In this document: positions 29,112 to 36,943 of the stretch, piece after piece
How positions within the stretch are numbered: the stretch's first letter is position 1
How the letters are laid out: each line of letters begins with the position of its first letter
Assembly: GCA_963711005.1 (NCBI GenBank)
Contig: CAVQCJ010000002.1
Coordinates: 992,001-1,056,000, forward strand
Direction: 5' to 3'
DNA from: CAVQCJ01 sp963711005
Lineage (GTDB): Bacteria; Actinomycetota; Actinomycetes; Prado026
DNA: 64,000 nt
The notes under the pieces: model-generated
What the model was told of the DNA's origin: nothing
Database searches by the model: none
Seen by the model: the letters and a program-made list of their open reading frames with translations, nothing else
Translations under genes and position numbers: made by a program

Positions 29112-30259
29112 TGGCGGCCGCCTTCGACGTCGACGCCGTCCTCGGCGACCCGGCGACCCGGATCGTCATCTGCTGCGGCTCCGGCGGGGTCGGCAAGACG
29201 ACCACGGCCGCCGCGCTCGCCCTGCGGGCGGCCGAGCAGGGACGCACCGTGTGCGTCCTGACCATCGACCCGGCCCGCCGCCTCGCGCAGGCGATGGGCC
29301 TGGCCAGCCTGGACAACACCCCCCGGCTGGTGCCGGGCGTCGGGGCCGGGTCCGGCGGGCGCCTGTTCGCGATGATGCTGGACATGAAGCGGACGTTCGA
29401 CGAGATCGTCGAGCAGCACGCCGACCCGGTGAAGGCGCAGGCCATCCTGGACAACCCCTTCTACCAGTCGCTGTCGTCCTCGTTCGCCGGGACGCAGGAG
29501 TACATGGCGATGGAGAAGCTCGGCCAGCTCCACCAGGCGCGGACGGCCGACGGCGTCGCCCAGCCGTGGGACCTGGTCGTGGTGGACACCCCGCCGTCGC
29601 GCTCCGCGCTGGACTTCCTGGACGCGCCGAAGCGGCTCGGCTCGTTCCTGGACGGGCGGTTCATCCGGCTGCTGATGGCCCCGGCGAGGGTGGGCTCGAA
29701 GGCGTACCTGCGGGTGGTGTCGGTGGGGATCGGCGCGTTCACCGGAGTGCTGTCCAAGCTCCTGGGCGCCGGGCTGCTCACCGACCTGCAGCAGTTCGTG
29801 GCGGCGCTGGACAGCACCTTCGGCGGCTTCCGGCAGCGGGCCGAGCAGACGTACGCGCTGCTGCAGGCCCCCGGAACCGCGTTCGTGGTTGTCGCCGCGC
29901 CCGAGCCCGACGCGCTGCGCGAGGCGTCGTACTTCGTCGAGCGGCTGGCCGAGGACGGGATGCCGCTGGCCGGGCTGGTGGTCAACCGGCTGCACCTCAG
30001 CGGCGCCGGATCGTTGTCGGCAGACCGCAGCCTGGGCGCCGCCGAGCAGCTGGACGAGCTGGGCGGGCACCCGCTGACGGCCGGGCTGCTGCGGGTCCAC
30101 GCCGAGCGGATGCAGCGGATCTCCCGGGAGCAGCACCTGGTCCGGGGCTTCACGAGCGCGTTCCCGACGGTGCCGGTCGCCCGCGCCCAGGCGCTGGCCT
30201 CGGACGTCCACGACCTGGACGGGCTGCGAGCGGTCGGCCGGTCCCTGGCCGGCGAGTAG
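29111..30259 (+). CDS. Get3/ArsA-like ATPase, second subunit (BagB-like)
   Basis: A 382-residue partner of the preceding ATPase. The P-loop is CGSGGVGKTT at about 22-31, then LTIDPARRLAQAMGL and the switch region LVVVDTPPSRSALDFLDAP. A central hydrophobic stretch (VGIGAFTGVLSKLLGAGLL) could form a substrate groove or touch the membrane. Coupled to bagA by TGATG. It converges on wblA with a 41-nt gap. Confidence 0.88.
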   Translation: MAAAFDVDAVLGDPATRIVICCGSGGVGKTTTAAALALRAAEQGRTVCVLTIDPARRLAQAMGLASLDNTPRLVPGVGAGSGGRLFAMMLDMKRTFDEIVEQHADPVKAQAILDNPFYQSLSSSFAGTQEYMAMEKLGQLHQARTADGVAQPWDLVVVDTPPSRSALDFLDAPKRLGSFLDGRFIRLLMAPARVGSKAYLRVVSVGIGAFTGVLSKLLGAGLLTDLQQFVAALDSTFGGFRQRAEQTYALLQAPGTAFVVVAAPEPDALREASYFVERLAEDGMPLAGLVVNRLHLSGAGSLSADRSLGAAEQLDELGGHPLTAGLLRVHAERMQRISREQHLVRGFTSAFPTVPVARAQALASDVHDLDGLRAVGRSLAGE

Positions 30260-30300
30260 GCCCGGCGCGCCGCCGGACTGCCGGTCAGGCGAACTCGAGG

Positions 30301-30627
30301 TCAGCCGGCGACGGAGATGTCGTGCGAGACGTCGTGGGTGAGGTCGATGGTGTGCTCGTAGTCGGACCGGGCGGTCTCGAGCAGGCGGCGCCACGAGGTC
30401 ACGTTGGGCCGCCGGCGCAGCAGCGCCCTGCGCTCACGCTCGGTCATCCCGCCCCAGACGCCGAACTCGATGTGGTTGTCCAGGGCGTCGGCGAGGCACT
30501 CGGTCCGCACCGGACAGCCCACGCAGACGGCCTTGGCGCGGTTCTGGGCGGCACCCTGGACGAACAGTGTGTCCGGGTCTGTCCCCCGGCAGGCGGCCCT
30601 CGTCGCCCATTCGTTCTTCCAACCCAT
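30301..30627 (-). CDS. wblA: WhiB-family regulator WblA
   Basis: An Fe-S transcription regulator of 108 residues. The cluster cysteines are Cys13, Cys35, Cys38 and Cys44, the turn GVWGG is at 56-60 and the basic tail is RERRALLRRRP. TLFVQGAAQNRAKAVC and the VTSWRRLLETAR extension identify the WblA/WhiB4 subgroup, which controls development and antibiotic synthesis in Streptomyces and oxidative responses in Mycobacterium. The ATG follows TACCTT with 7 nt. The neighbourhood (bagAB, PBP) matches both genera. Confidence 0.95.
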   Translation of the reverse strand: MGWKNEWATRAACRGTDPDTLFVQGAAQNRAKAVCVGCPVRTECLADALDNHIEFGVWGGMTERERRALLRRRPNVTSWRRLLETARSDYEHTIDLTHDVSHDISVAG

Positions 30628-30640
30628 GTGCCGGAAGGTA
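30628..30640 (-). promoter_or_regulatory. Leaderless-type -10 box for wblA
   Basis: On the minus strand TACCTT is followed by 7 nt and the ATG at 30627. Confidence 0.5.
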
Positions 30641-30829
30641 CGGAAGCAGACCTCTGGTGCGACAGGCCCGAATGGTCCAAACCGAAGTGGCCCGGATGGA
30701 CTATGGACAATCCGGCCCGCAGGGGCGTCCAATCCGCGCCCTGCGGGCGCCAGCCGCCTGTGGTCGGAGCCTAGCGGCCGACCGGCCCGGCGCGCCGCAG
30801 GTTGCGCGGGCCCGGCGCGTCGGGCCACG

Positions 30830-30842
30830 TACCCTGTTGACC
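30830..30842 (+). promoter_or_regulatory. Leaderless-type -10 box for the class A PBP gene
   Basis: TACCCT is followed by 7 nt and the ATG at 30843. Confidence 0.55.
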
Positions 30843-33230
30843 ATGGCTCCCCCTGGCATCCGCGACGTGTCCGCGGGAGCGGCGAGGTTCGTGCTCGCCG
30901 TGGCCGTCAGCGTGGTCGCGGGGGTGCTCGTGGCCGGACTGGTGATGCCCTTGGTCGCCGGCGCCGGCGTGCTGGCCAAGACGGCCAGCCAGGACTTCGA
31001 GAACCTCCCCAGCGCCCTGGTCCAGCCAGTTCTCCCCCAGCAGACCAAGATCGTCACCGCGGACGGCAGGCTGCTGGCCACCATCTACTCGCAGAACCGC
31101 CGGGTCGTCCCGATCGCGCAGATCAGCCCGCTGCTGCAGAAGGCCATCGTGTCCATCGAGGACAGCCGGTTCTACGAGCACAACGGCGTCGACCTGCGCG
31201 GCCTGGCCAGGGCCCTGGTCTCGAACGCCCAGGGCGGCTCGGTGCAGGGCGGCTCGACGCTGACCCAGCAGTACGTCAAGAACGTGCTGGTGCTCACGGC
31301 CAGCACCGACGAGGACCGCGCGAACGCCATCGCCAGGACGCCGGCCCGCAAGCTGCGCGAGATGCGGCTCGCCCTCGGCCTGGAGAAGGTCTGGACCAAG
31401 TCGCAGATCCTCGAGGGCTACCTGAACATCGCGTACTTCGGCGACGGCGCCTACGGCGCCGAGGCAGCGGCCGAGCGGTACTTCGGCGTGCACGCCTCGC
31501 AGCTCACGCTGCCCCAGGCCGCGACGCTGGCCGGCATCGTCCAGTCGCCGGTCTCGTACGACCCGCTCAACAACCCGACCCTGTCGCAGAAGCGGCGCAA
31601 CGTGGTGCTCGAGCGGATGAACCAGCTCGGGGCCATCAGCGACGACGACTACGCCAAGGCCTCGGTGCTCCCGATGGCCAAGACGCTGCACCCGAAGGAC
31701 CCGCCCAACGGCTGCTCCACCTCGATCGCGCCGTACTTCTGCAACTACGTCGTCAAGACGATCAAGTCCGACCCGTTCTTCGGGAAGACGGCCGCCGACC
31801 GGGCCGCGTTCCTGTCCCGCGGCTACACCATCCGCACCACGCTGGACTCCGCGGCACAGGCGTACGCGCAGGGAGTCCTCGACCACAAGGTCCCGGTCAC
31901 CGACAAGCACGGGGCCGCGATCTCGGTGCTCCAGCCGGGCACCGGCAACATCCTGGTGATGGCCCAGAACCGCATCTGGGGGATCGGCAAGGGCAACCAG
32001 TACACGACCTACAACTACAACGTCGAGCGCAAGACGCCACCGGACAAGCAGGGTCTGCAGACCTCGTACAACGGCGTGGGGTTCCAGACCGGCTCGACGT
32101 TCAAGCCGTTCGTGCTGGCGGCCGCCCTGCTCGCCAAGATCCCGGTGAACACCGTGATGAAGGCGCCGAACTTCATCGTGCCCACCGGCTACACGGACTG
32201 CCAGGGCCACGACGTCTCGGCCCCCCACGACAAGGTCTACAACGACGAGGGCGGCGCGGGGACGTACGACATGCGCACGGCGACGTGGGCCTCGGTGAAC
32301 ACGTACTTCATGAAGCTGGAGCGGATGACCGGGGTCTGCAAGCCGGCGCTGATCGCCCAGTCCATGGGGCTGCACAAGCCGGACGGCACCCCGCTCAACC
32401 AGGTGCCGACGCTCACCCTCGGCGTCAACCCCATCTCGCCGCTGCACATGGCCGAGGCGTACGCGTCGTTCGCCGCGCACGGCATGCACTGCACGCCCCG
32501 CTCGATCCTGTCCATCTCGCTCGGGACAAAGCTGATCAGCGTGCCCAAGCCCAGCTGCAAGCAGGTCCTGGACTCGAAGATCGCCGACGGCGTCACGGCG
32601 CTGCTGGCCGGCGTCATCGACGGCCCCTACTCCGGGCGCACCGGCGCGAAGGAGTCGATCGGGCGGCCGGCGGCCGGCAAGACCGGCACCACCGACGGCC
32701 ACGTCAACGTCTGGTTCTGCGGCTTCACCCCGCAGCTCGCCGGGGCGGCCTGGGTCGGTGACCCGACCGGTTCGGGAGCGGCCAAGTGGTCGATGAAGAG
32801 TGTCACCATCGGGGGGCACCACTACAGCCCCGCGTTCGGCAACAACCTGCCGGGACCGATGTGGAAGGCCGTCATGGACTTCATGTCCCGGGGCCTGCCC
32901 GCGGAGAAGTTCAACCCGGTCGACCAGTCCGTGATCCGCGGGTACACCACCAAGGTCCCGGACGTCACCGGCCTGCCGGCAGCCAAGGCCCTCAAGCTGC
33001 TCTCCGACGCCGGGTTCACCCCGCAGCTGGCCACCAAGGCGGTCCCGTCGCTGCTCCCGGCGGGCATCGTCGTCCGGACCAACCCCAAGGGCGGCTCGTC
33101 CATCGGCAGCGGGTCGACGATCATCGTGTACGTCAGCAGCGGCAAGCCGCCGCCGACACCGCCCCCGCCACCGACCACCAGCCCGTCGCCGACGACGACG
33201 CCGACCCCACCCGGCGGCATCACCCCCTGA
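30843..33230 (+). CDS. Class A penicillin-binding protein (PonA2-like)
   Basis: A bifunctional peptidoglycan synthase of 795 residues: one N-terminal membrane helix (about 14-45), a GT51 glycosyltransferase domain with catalytic Glu106 in SIEDSRFYEHNG and GGSTLTQQYVKN, and a transpeptidase domain with Ser418-x2-Lys421 (GSTFKPF), SVN at about 484 and KTGTT from Lys613. One PASTA domain lies at about 703-768 and a Pro/Thr-rich tail ends the protein. Position beside wblA equals ponA2 in Mycobacterium. The ATG follows a TACCCT box. Confidence 0.96.
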   Translation: MAPPGIRDVSAGAARFVLAVAVSVVAGVLVAGLVMPLVAGAGVLAKTASQDFENLPSALVQPVLPQQTKIVTADGRLLATIYSQNRRVVPIAQISPLLQKAIVSIEDSRFYEHNGVDLRGLARALVSNAQGGSVQGGSTLTQQYVKNVLVLTASTDEDRANAIARTPARKLREMRLALGLEKVWTKSQILEGYLNIAYFGDGAYGAEAAAERYFGVHASQLTLPQAATLAGIVQSPVSYDPLNNPTLSQKRRNVVLERMNQLGAISDDDYAKASVLPMAKTLHPKDPPNGCSTSIAPYFCNYVVKTIKSDPFFGKTAADRAAFLSRGYTIRTTLDSAAQAYAQGVLDHKVPVTDKHGAAISVLQPGTGNILVMAQNRIWGIGKGNQYTTYNYNVERKTPPDKQGLQTSYNGVGFQTGSTFKPFVLAAALLAKIPVNTVMKAPNFIVPTGYTDCQGHDVSAPHDKVYNDEGGAGTYDMRTATWASVNTYFMKLERMTGVCKPALIAQSMGLHKPDGTPLNQVPTLTLGVNPISPLHMAEAYASFAAHGMHCTPRSILSISLGTKLISVPKPSCKQVLDSKIADGVTALLAGVIDGPYSGRTGAKESIGRPAAGKTGTTDGHVNVWFCGFTPQLAGAAWVGDPTGSGAAKWSMKSVTIGGHHYSPAFGNNLPGPMWKAVMDFMSRGLPAEKFNPVDQSVIRGYTTKVPDVTGLPAAKALKLLSDAGFTPQLATKAVPSLLPAGIVVRTNPKGGSSIGSGSTIIVYVSSGKPPPTPPPPPTTSPSPTTTPTPPGGITP

Positions 33231-33255
33231 CCGCTCCGCGCGGTGGCGGGAGGGG

Positions 33256-33735
33256 TCAGAGACCGAGCTGGCGGCGTACCTCGGCGGCGACTCGGCCGCC
33301 GTCGGCCGACGCGCCCACCTGGGGCCGCACGATCTGCATCACCGCACCCATGGCCCGCGGCCCCTCCGCGCCGTCCGCCCTGGCCCGCTCGACAGCGACC
33401 GCCACGATGCCGGCCAGCTCGTCGTCGGCCATGGCTGTCGGCAGGTACCCCTCCAGGACCACCAGCTCGGCTCGCTCGCGGTCCGCGAGCTCGCTGCGGC
33501 CGGCTCCGTCGTAAACCTCCGCGGACTCGCGCCGCTTCTTGGCCTCGCGGACCAGGACCGCGGTGACCTCGTCGTCGCTGAGCTCCCGTGCGGTGTCCCC
33601 GGCGACCTCCTCGTTGGTGACGGCGGTCAGCGCCATCCGCAGCGTCGCCGTGCGCACCTCGTCCCTGGCCCGCATCGATTCGGTCAGGTCGGCGTGCAGG
33701 CGGCTCTTGAGCGCCTCATCCGTACGGTCGGTCAT
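33256..33735 (-). CDS. GatB/YqeY-domain protein
   Basis: A 159-residue YqeY-like protein: LKSRLHADLTESMRARDEVRTATLRMAL at the start, then the KKRRESAEVYDGAGRSELADRERAE block and a GPRAMGAVMQIVRPQVGASADGGRV C-terminal domain. The family resembles the tail domain of the GatB amidotransferase subunit; its role is not established. It converges on the PBP gene, with a short gap, and is divergent from the phosphoesterase. Confidence 0.93.
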   Translation of the reverse strand: MTDRTDEALKSRLHADLTESMRARDEVRTATLRMALTAVTNEEVAGDTARELSDDEVTAVLVREAKKRRESAEVYDGAGRSELADRERAELVVLEGYLPTAMADDELAGIVAVAVERARADGAEGPRAMGAVMQIVRPQVGASADGGRVAAEVRRQLGL

Positions 33736-33783
33736 GCCGCCAAGCATGTCAGCCGCCGGTGGGCGCCATGCGACCATGGCTCG

Positions 33784-34674
33784 GTGCACCCCGTCACCGC
33801 CGGCCTGCTCGGCAGCGCCGCCGTGGCGGCTGCCGGGCTCACCTACTCGGCCGGGTACGAGGTCCGCTCGTTCCGGCTCCGGCACGTCACCGTCCCGGTG
33901 CTGAGCCCCGGCCAGCCCCCGCTGCGCGTCCTGCAGGTCACCGACCTGCACATGACCCCCGGCCAGCGCCGCAAGCAGGACTGGGTCCGCGGCCTCGCCG
34001 ACCTCGAGCCCGACCTCGTCGTCGACACCGGCGACAACCTCGCGCACGTCGAGGCGGTGCCCGCCGTCCTGCGCGCCCTCGAGCCGCTGCTCGAGCGGCC
34101 CGGCGCGTTCGTCTTCGGCTCCAACGACTTCTACGGACCGGTGCCGAAGAACCCGGCCAGGTACCTGTACAGCGACGACGGCCGCCGCCACACCGGCAAG
34201 CCGCTGCCGTGGCACGACCTGCGGGACGCCATGCGGGACGCCGGGTGGGCCGACCTCACCAATGCGCGGGGCACCGTGAAGGTCGGCAACCGCGAGGTCG
34301 AGCTGGTCGGGGTCGACGACCCCCACGTCCGCCAGGACCGCTACGACGACGTCGCCGGACCGGCCACCCCCGGCGCCGACCTCACCCTCGGCGTCGTCCA
34401 CGCCCCCTACCACCGGGTGGTCGACCGGATGGCGGCCGACTGCTTCCCGCTCGTTCTGGCCGGCCACACCCACGGCGGGCAGCTTCGGGTGCCGTTCTAC
34501 GGTGCGCTGGTCACCAACTGCGACCTCGACCCCCGGCGCGCCCGCGGACTGTCCCGGCATTCTGACAGCACCCTGCTGCACGTCTCGGCCGGGCTGGGGA
34601 CCTCGCCGTACGCTCCGGTCCGGTTCGCCTGCCCGCCTGAGGCGACCCTGCTGACCCTGGTCGCCAGGGATTGA
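33784..34674 (+). CDS. Metallophosphoesterase
   Basis: A 296-residue calcineurin-like phosphoesterase. The metal ligands are in VTDLHMTPG, DTGDNLAH, GSNDFYGP and LAGHTHGGQ. A hydrophobic N-terminal segment (VTAGLLGSAAVAAAGLTYSAGY) may anchor it. It matches Rv3683, the gene next to ponA2 in Mycobacterium, and related YkuE/YaeI-type enzymes. The GTG start at 33784 is tentative; a weak GACCAT box lies 6 nt before it. Confidence 0.92.
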   Translation: MHPVTAGLLGSAAVAAAGLTYSAGYEVRSFRLRHVTVPVLSPGQPPLRVLQVTDLHMTPGQRRKQDWVRGLADLEPDLVVDTGDNLAHVEAVPAVLRALEPLLERPGAFVFGSNDFYGPVPKNPARYLYSDDGRRHTGKPLPWHDLRDAMRDAGWADLTNARGTVKVGNREVELVGVDDPHVRQDRYDDVAGPATPGADLTLGVVHAPYHRVVDRMAADCFPLVLAGHTHGGQLRVPFYGALVTNCDLDPRRARGLSRHSDSTLLHVSAGLGTSPYAPVRFACPPEATLLTLVARD

Positions 34675-34698
34675 GCTCGGCGCACCGAGGGAAGCCGG

Positions 34699-34728
34699 TT
34701 GGGCGGGTCGGCGCGGCTCGGCTATCCT
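34699..34728 (+). promoter_or_regulatory. Promoter of tRNA-Pro
   Basis: TTGGGC (34699-34704), an 18-nt spacer and TATCCT (34723-34728), 12 nt before the tRNA. A near-consensus housekeeping promoter. Confidence 0.6.
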
Positions 34729-34739
34729 TCCGGGGCACT

Positions 34740-34814
<75 letters not shown>

Positions 34815-34985
34815 CTCATTCCAGCCGGTATCTGTGCAGGTCAGAGGCATCGGCTATCTGGTTCCGATGGGCTTCGGAGACGAAGTAACCGGGACGCGCA
34901 CTCGTGCCTGTACGAAGTGATGACTTCGACGACGGCGATCGGGCGGCGGGCGGCGAGACCGGGTAGGTTGCGCGCTGGGCAAGCC

Positions 34986-35360
34986 ATGGCCACAGACGCG
35001 GGTTCCTGGGACGCCGACGACGAGGCCGCGTACGCCGGGTTGTACCTGCGCAGCTACCCGGGGGTACGGCGCACCGTGGGTGTGATTCTGCGTGACCGCT
35101 CGGCGGCCGAGGACGTCACCCAGGACGCCTTCGTCCAGCTGTACGTGCACTGGCGGAAGGTCTCTCGGTACGAGAGCCCCGAGGGGTGGGTCCGCAGGGT
35201 CGCCATCCGGCTCGCGTTCCGGACCGCGAGGCGAGACTACCTCCGCGAGGTGCTGTCGTTGCGCGCGCAGACGGACTCACCCGTTGACCAGCGAGTGGAC
35301 GTAGACCTGGAACGCGCCATCGGGCGCCTGTCCCCGATCCAGCGGGCGGTGGCGCTGTAG
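34986..35360 (+). pseudogene. Truncated ECF sigma factor (region 2 only)
   Basis: The 124 codons from the ATG at 34986 encode sigma-70 region 2 of an SigE/SACE-type ECF factor: LYLRSYPGVRRTVGVILRDRSAAEDVTQDAFVQLYVHW and VRRVAIRLAFRTARRD. The linker runs to AIGRLSPIQRAVAL, where region 4 should begin, and stops at TAG. No region 4 was found in the other frames just downstream, so this is a deletion, not a simple frameshift. Without region 4 it cannot read -35 boxes in the normal way. It lies 171 nt after tRNA-Pro. Confidence 0.75.
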
Positions 35361-35642
35361 CCACTGTGCTGGCATCCAGCCAGAAGCCAGCGAGTGGCCA
35401 CGGGCGCACGATGCACACCATCTTCTCGTCCACCACGGTCACTGCCCCCGGATCTGTTGACCCGTCGCTGGTACAGCCGGTGTAGTGCTGTGATGATCAG
35501 ACAACGCATCCGGTGCCCGAGCCAAGGCCGACCGCATGGCCTGGTCGCACGGGCACTACGCGGGATGCACCTGGGTGATCGACCGGTCCGGCACGTTGCA
35601 GGCGCCCTACCAGCTCCCGTACTTCTGGGAGGGTGTCGGCTG
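35361..35642 (+). other. Gene debris and a possible 35-codon ORF
   Basis: No intact gene is visible. A frame open from the truncated sigma gene (VATVLASSQKPASGHG onward) ends within 150 nt and may be the remnant of a membrane protein that followed the sigma gene. A 35-codon ORF (ATG 35536, MAWSHGHYAGCTWVIDR) ends in TGATG overlapping the next start; its frame remains open for a short way upstream, so it may be the tail of a lost gene. Confidence 0.4.
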
Positions 35643-35864
35643 ATGCGTCGAGCAGCCGTCCTCGTCGCTGTGGCGCGCTTGACGGCTGCGTGCGCGGTAG
35701 CCCAACCCGAGCGGTACGGCGTGATCTACAGCGCCACCTTTGCGGTGACGCGACGCCACGACCCGACCGAGATCATCCTGACCGCCACCGGCCCGGTGAC
35801 GTGGCTGGTGCAGCTGTGGCTGGGCGACTACGTGGTGCGGCCGGCGCCTGCACCCAGCATCTGA
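35643..35864 (+). CDS. Small secreted or anchored protein, unknown
   Basis: A 73-residue ORF starting at an ATG coupled by TGATG to the preceding short ORF. The N-terminus MRRAAVLVAVARLTAACAVAQ looks like a signal sequence with a possible lipobox Cys. The rest (YGVIYSATFAVTRRHD, TWLVQLWLGDYVVR) matches nothing I know. It lies in the degenerate stretch after tRNA-Pro, so it may not be functional. Confidence 0.35.
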   Translation: MRRAAVLVAVARLTAACAVAQPERYGVIYSATFAVTRRHDPTEIILTATGPVTWLVQLWLGDYVVRPAPAPSI

Positions 35865-35878
35865 CTCCGGGCCGTTCC

Positions 35879-36943
35879 TCAGCCGGTGCGGACGACGACG
35901 ACGGCGTCGCGGTCGTTCGTCGCCAGCAACGTGTCCGATGCCACCGACGTCATCCAGTCGAACGTGTCGTACGCCGAGTCGTCGAGCATCCGCTGCAGCA
36001 CGGCGGCTTCCAGCACCCGCCCCGGCGCGTAGCGCGACCAGCGCGTCGCCAGGTGTCCCTCCAGCACGCGGTAGGTCGGCTGGTCCAGGATTGCGAGCAC
36101 GTACGCAGCCAGGTGTCCGTCGATCTGCGCCATCGCCAGCTCGAGACAGCCCGCGTCGGCCAGCGCGCGCATGCGCGCGTGCCACAGGAGGCGGGCGCCA
36201 CCGTCGTCCAGGTCCGAGTCACGGCCACGGGCATGGTCGCGGTCGCGGTGCACCTCCTCCAGCACGGGGAGGACTCGGGTGATCCGGGTGCGGTCCCGGG
36301 TGAAGGAGATGGACAGGCTGTGCCCGTCCTTGGCCAGCCGGTTGGAAGACTTGCGCAGAGTGCGCTGCAGTCCGTCGGTCAGGTAGTCGGCGGCGACGCG
36401 GGACGAACCGCGACGGACGACCGGGATCGGGTCGACGGTGGCGGCCACCGCGCCGGGCAGGGCCCGGGTGAGGGCCTCGACGGCCGCGGTACCGGCGTCG
36501 ACCGGACCGAGCGACAGCCGGAAGTTGCGGGTGCGGGTGACCAGGCTCTCCGCGAGCGCGCGACCGAGGTGGTCGGCGGCGGGCTGGCTGTCGGCCAGGA
36601 GGGCGCCACGGTGCCCTGAACCGCTGCCCGCCAGCCGGACCAGGTCCAGCCCGGGGCCGGTGCTGTCCACGAGGAGCGCGCCGGCGACGAGCCAGCCGTC
36701 TGCGTCGCGGACCAGGACGCCCCACGGCTCGCGCTCGGGCTCCATGCTCAACGTGGCGAAGACCCAGGCTGGCCGCGCGGTCATCGGGGCCCGGCATGCC
36801 GCAGCGAGCTCGTCGAGCTCGCCGGACAGGGCCTGCAGGCGGTCGAAGCCACGGACCACCTCGCTCGTCGCCGGAACCGTCTCGACGCGGCGCGCGCCGG
36901 CGACAGCCCCCGACCCGTCGAACCGGGGACCCAGAAGGGTCAC
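35879..36943 (-). CDS. GNAT-fold acetyltransferase (CelD/FemAB-like)
   Basis: A 354-residue protein with the layout of the BioF2-like (Acetyltransf_6/CelD) double GNAT proteins. LQRTLRKSSNRLAKDG in the middle and the segment LELAMAQIDGHLAAYVLAI with YRVLEGHLATRWSRYAPGRVLEAAVLQRM near the C-terminus are the acyl-CoA-binding half. Family members act on polysaccharides or cell-wall precursors. The ATG overlaps the stop of the GGDEF-EAL gene by ATGA, so the two are made together. The substrate is unknown. Confidence 0.8.
   Translation of the reverse strand: MTLLGPRFDGSGAVAGARRVETVPATSEVVRGFDRLQALSGELDELAAACRAPMTARPAWVFATLSMEPEREPWGVLVRDADGWLVAGALLVDSTGPGLDLVRLAGSGSGHRGALLADSQPAADHLGRALAESLVTRTRNFRLSLGPVDAGTAAVEALTRALPGAVAATVDPIPVVRRGSSRVAADYLTDGLQRTLRKSSNRLAKDGHSLSISFTRDRTRITRVLPVLEEVHRDRDHARGRDSDLDDGGARLLWHARMRALADAGCLELAMAQIDGHLAAYVLAILDQPTYRVLEGHLATRWSRYAPGRVLEAAVLQRMLDDSAYDTFDWMTSVASDTLLATNDRDAVVVVRTG

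Noticed and set aside
28119..30259. Arsenite efflux ATPase system
   Set aside because: The ArsA-like pair has no arsB, arsC or arsR nearby and lies in the wblA/PBP context known for Get3-like BagA and BagB.
35361..35500. Sigma factor region 4 restored by frameshift
   Set aside because: The frames just downstream of 35360 were read and none shows a region 4 helix-turn-helix. This points to a deletion.
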